From NCBI GenBank assembly GCA_964388955.1, contig CAYMCO010000024.1, positions 1-64,000 of the forward strand: a stretch of 64,000 bases of DNA, written 5' to 3'. The number at the start of each line of letters is the position of its first letter. The stretch's first letter is position 1. The position numbers were made by a program, and so were the translations under genes. Under the pieces are notes generated by a model. The model had not been told where the DNA came from and did no database searches. It saw nothing but the letters and a program-made list of their open reading frames with translations. Positions 63,948 to 64,000 of this stretch are shown here, piece by piece. This stretch comes from CAYMCO01 sp964388955. GTDB lineage: Bacteria; Chloroflexota; Anaerolineae; Anaerolineales; E44-bin32.

Positions 63948-64000
63948 GGGTGCGCTTCCTTTCTTTGATGTTGGCTTATCCGAGAGGGATTTGGGCACGA

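Overview
The window is about 64 kb of high-GC bacterial DNA, closed at one point by a 10-N gap (17965-17974), so it is probably a scaffold from a draft or metagenome-assembled genome. Gene content points to Chloroflexota (Anaerolineae-like); this is inference. The support is Thr/Pro/Ala-rich linkers after the lipobox of binding proteins, very large cyclase-ATPase-TPR regulators, a NarL-type kinase with a long membrane part, GC-rich palindromic intergenic repeats and a Flp-type pilin. No rRNA, tRNA, CRISPR array or intact insertion sequence was seen.

Layout. 0.4-5 kb: a two-component pair and a membrane sulfatase-like protein. 5.5-10.5 kb: an Lrp/AsnC regulator followed by a polyamine-type ABC transporter (potD-B-C-A). 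11-13 kb: an FTR1 iron permease, a membrane-anchored cytochrome c and a SHOCT protein. 13-19 kb: assorted single genes (SprT-like protease, secreted-repeat lipoprotein, XdhC, sucrase/ferredoxin-like protein, DUF2892 protein, Crp/Fnr regulator). 19-34 kb: signalling proteins, including two cyclase-ATPase-TPR regulators, a receiver-thioredoxin reductase fusion and a cyclic-nucleotide/histidine kinase/CoA-binding fusion, mixed with small membrane and GerW-like proteins.

34.8-63.6 kb is a co-directional accessory or catabolic island and the most unusual part. It has three IclR regulators, four paralogous arginine:glycine-type amidinotransferases (one alone, three in tandem), an isochorismatase-family hydrolase, a UroD-like protein, a complete peptide/nickel-type ABC transporter with its binding protein, an ECF transporter (S component, small membrane protein, double ATPase, T component), a tandem nitrilase whose second half lacks catalytic residues, an M1 peptidase lipoprotein and a serine hydroxymethyltransferase-GcvT fusion. 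A plausible reading is uptake and interconversion of guanidino, ureido or amino compounds, with one-carbon units drained into folate. The substrates cannot be read from sequence.

A 23-nt element lies 14-15 nt upstream of good -35/-10 promoters before both the Lrp/AsnC gene (5.5 kb) and the SHMT-GcvT fusion (60.5 kb). This suggests the polyamine-type transporter region and the island may be co-regulated.
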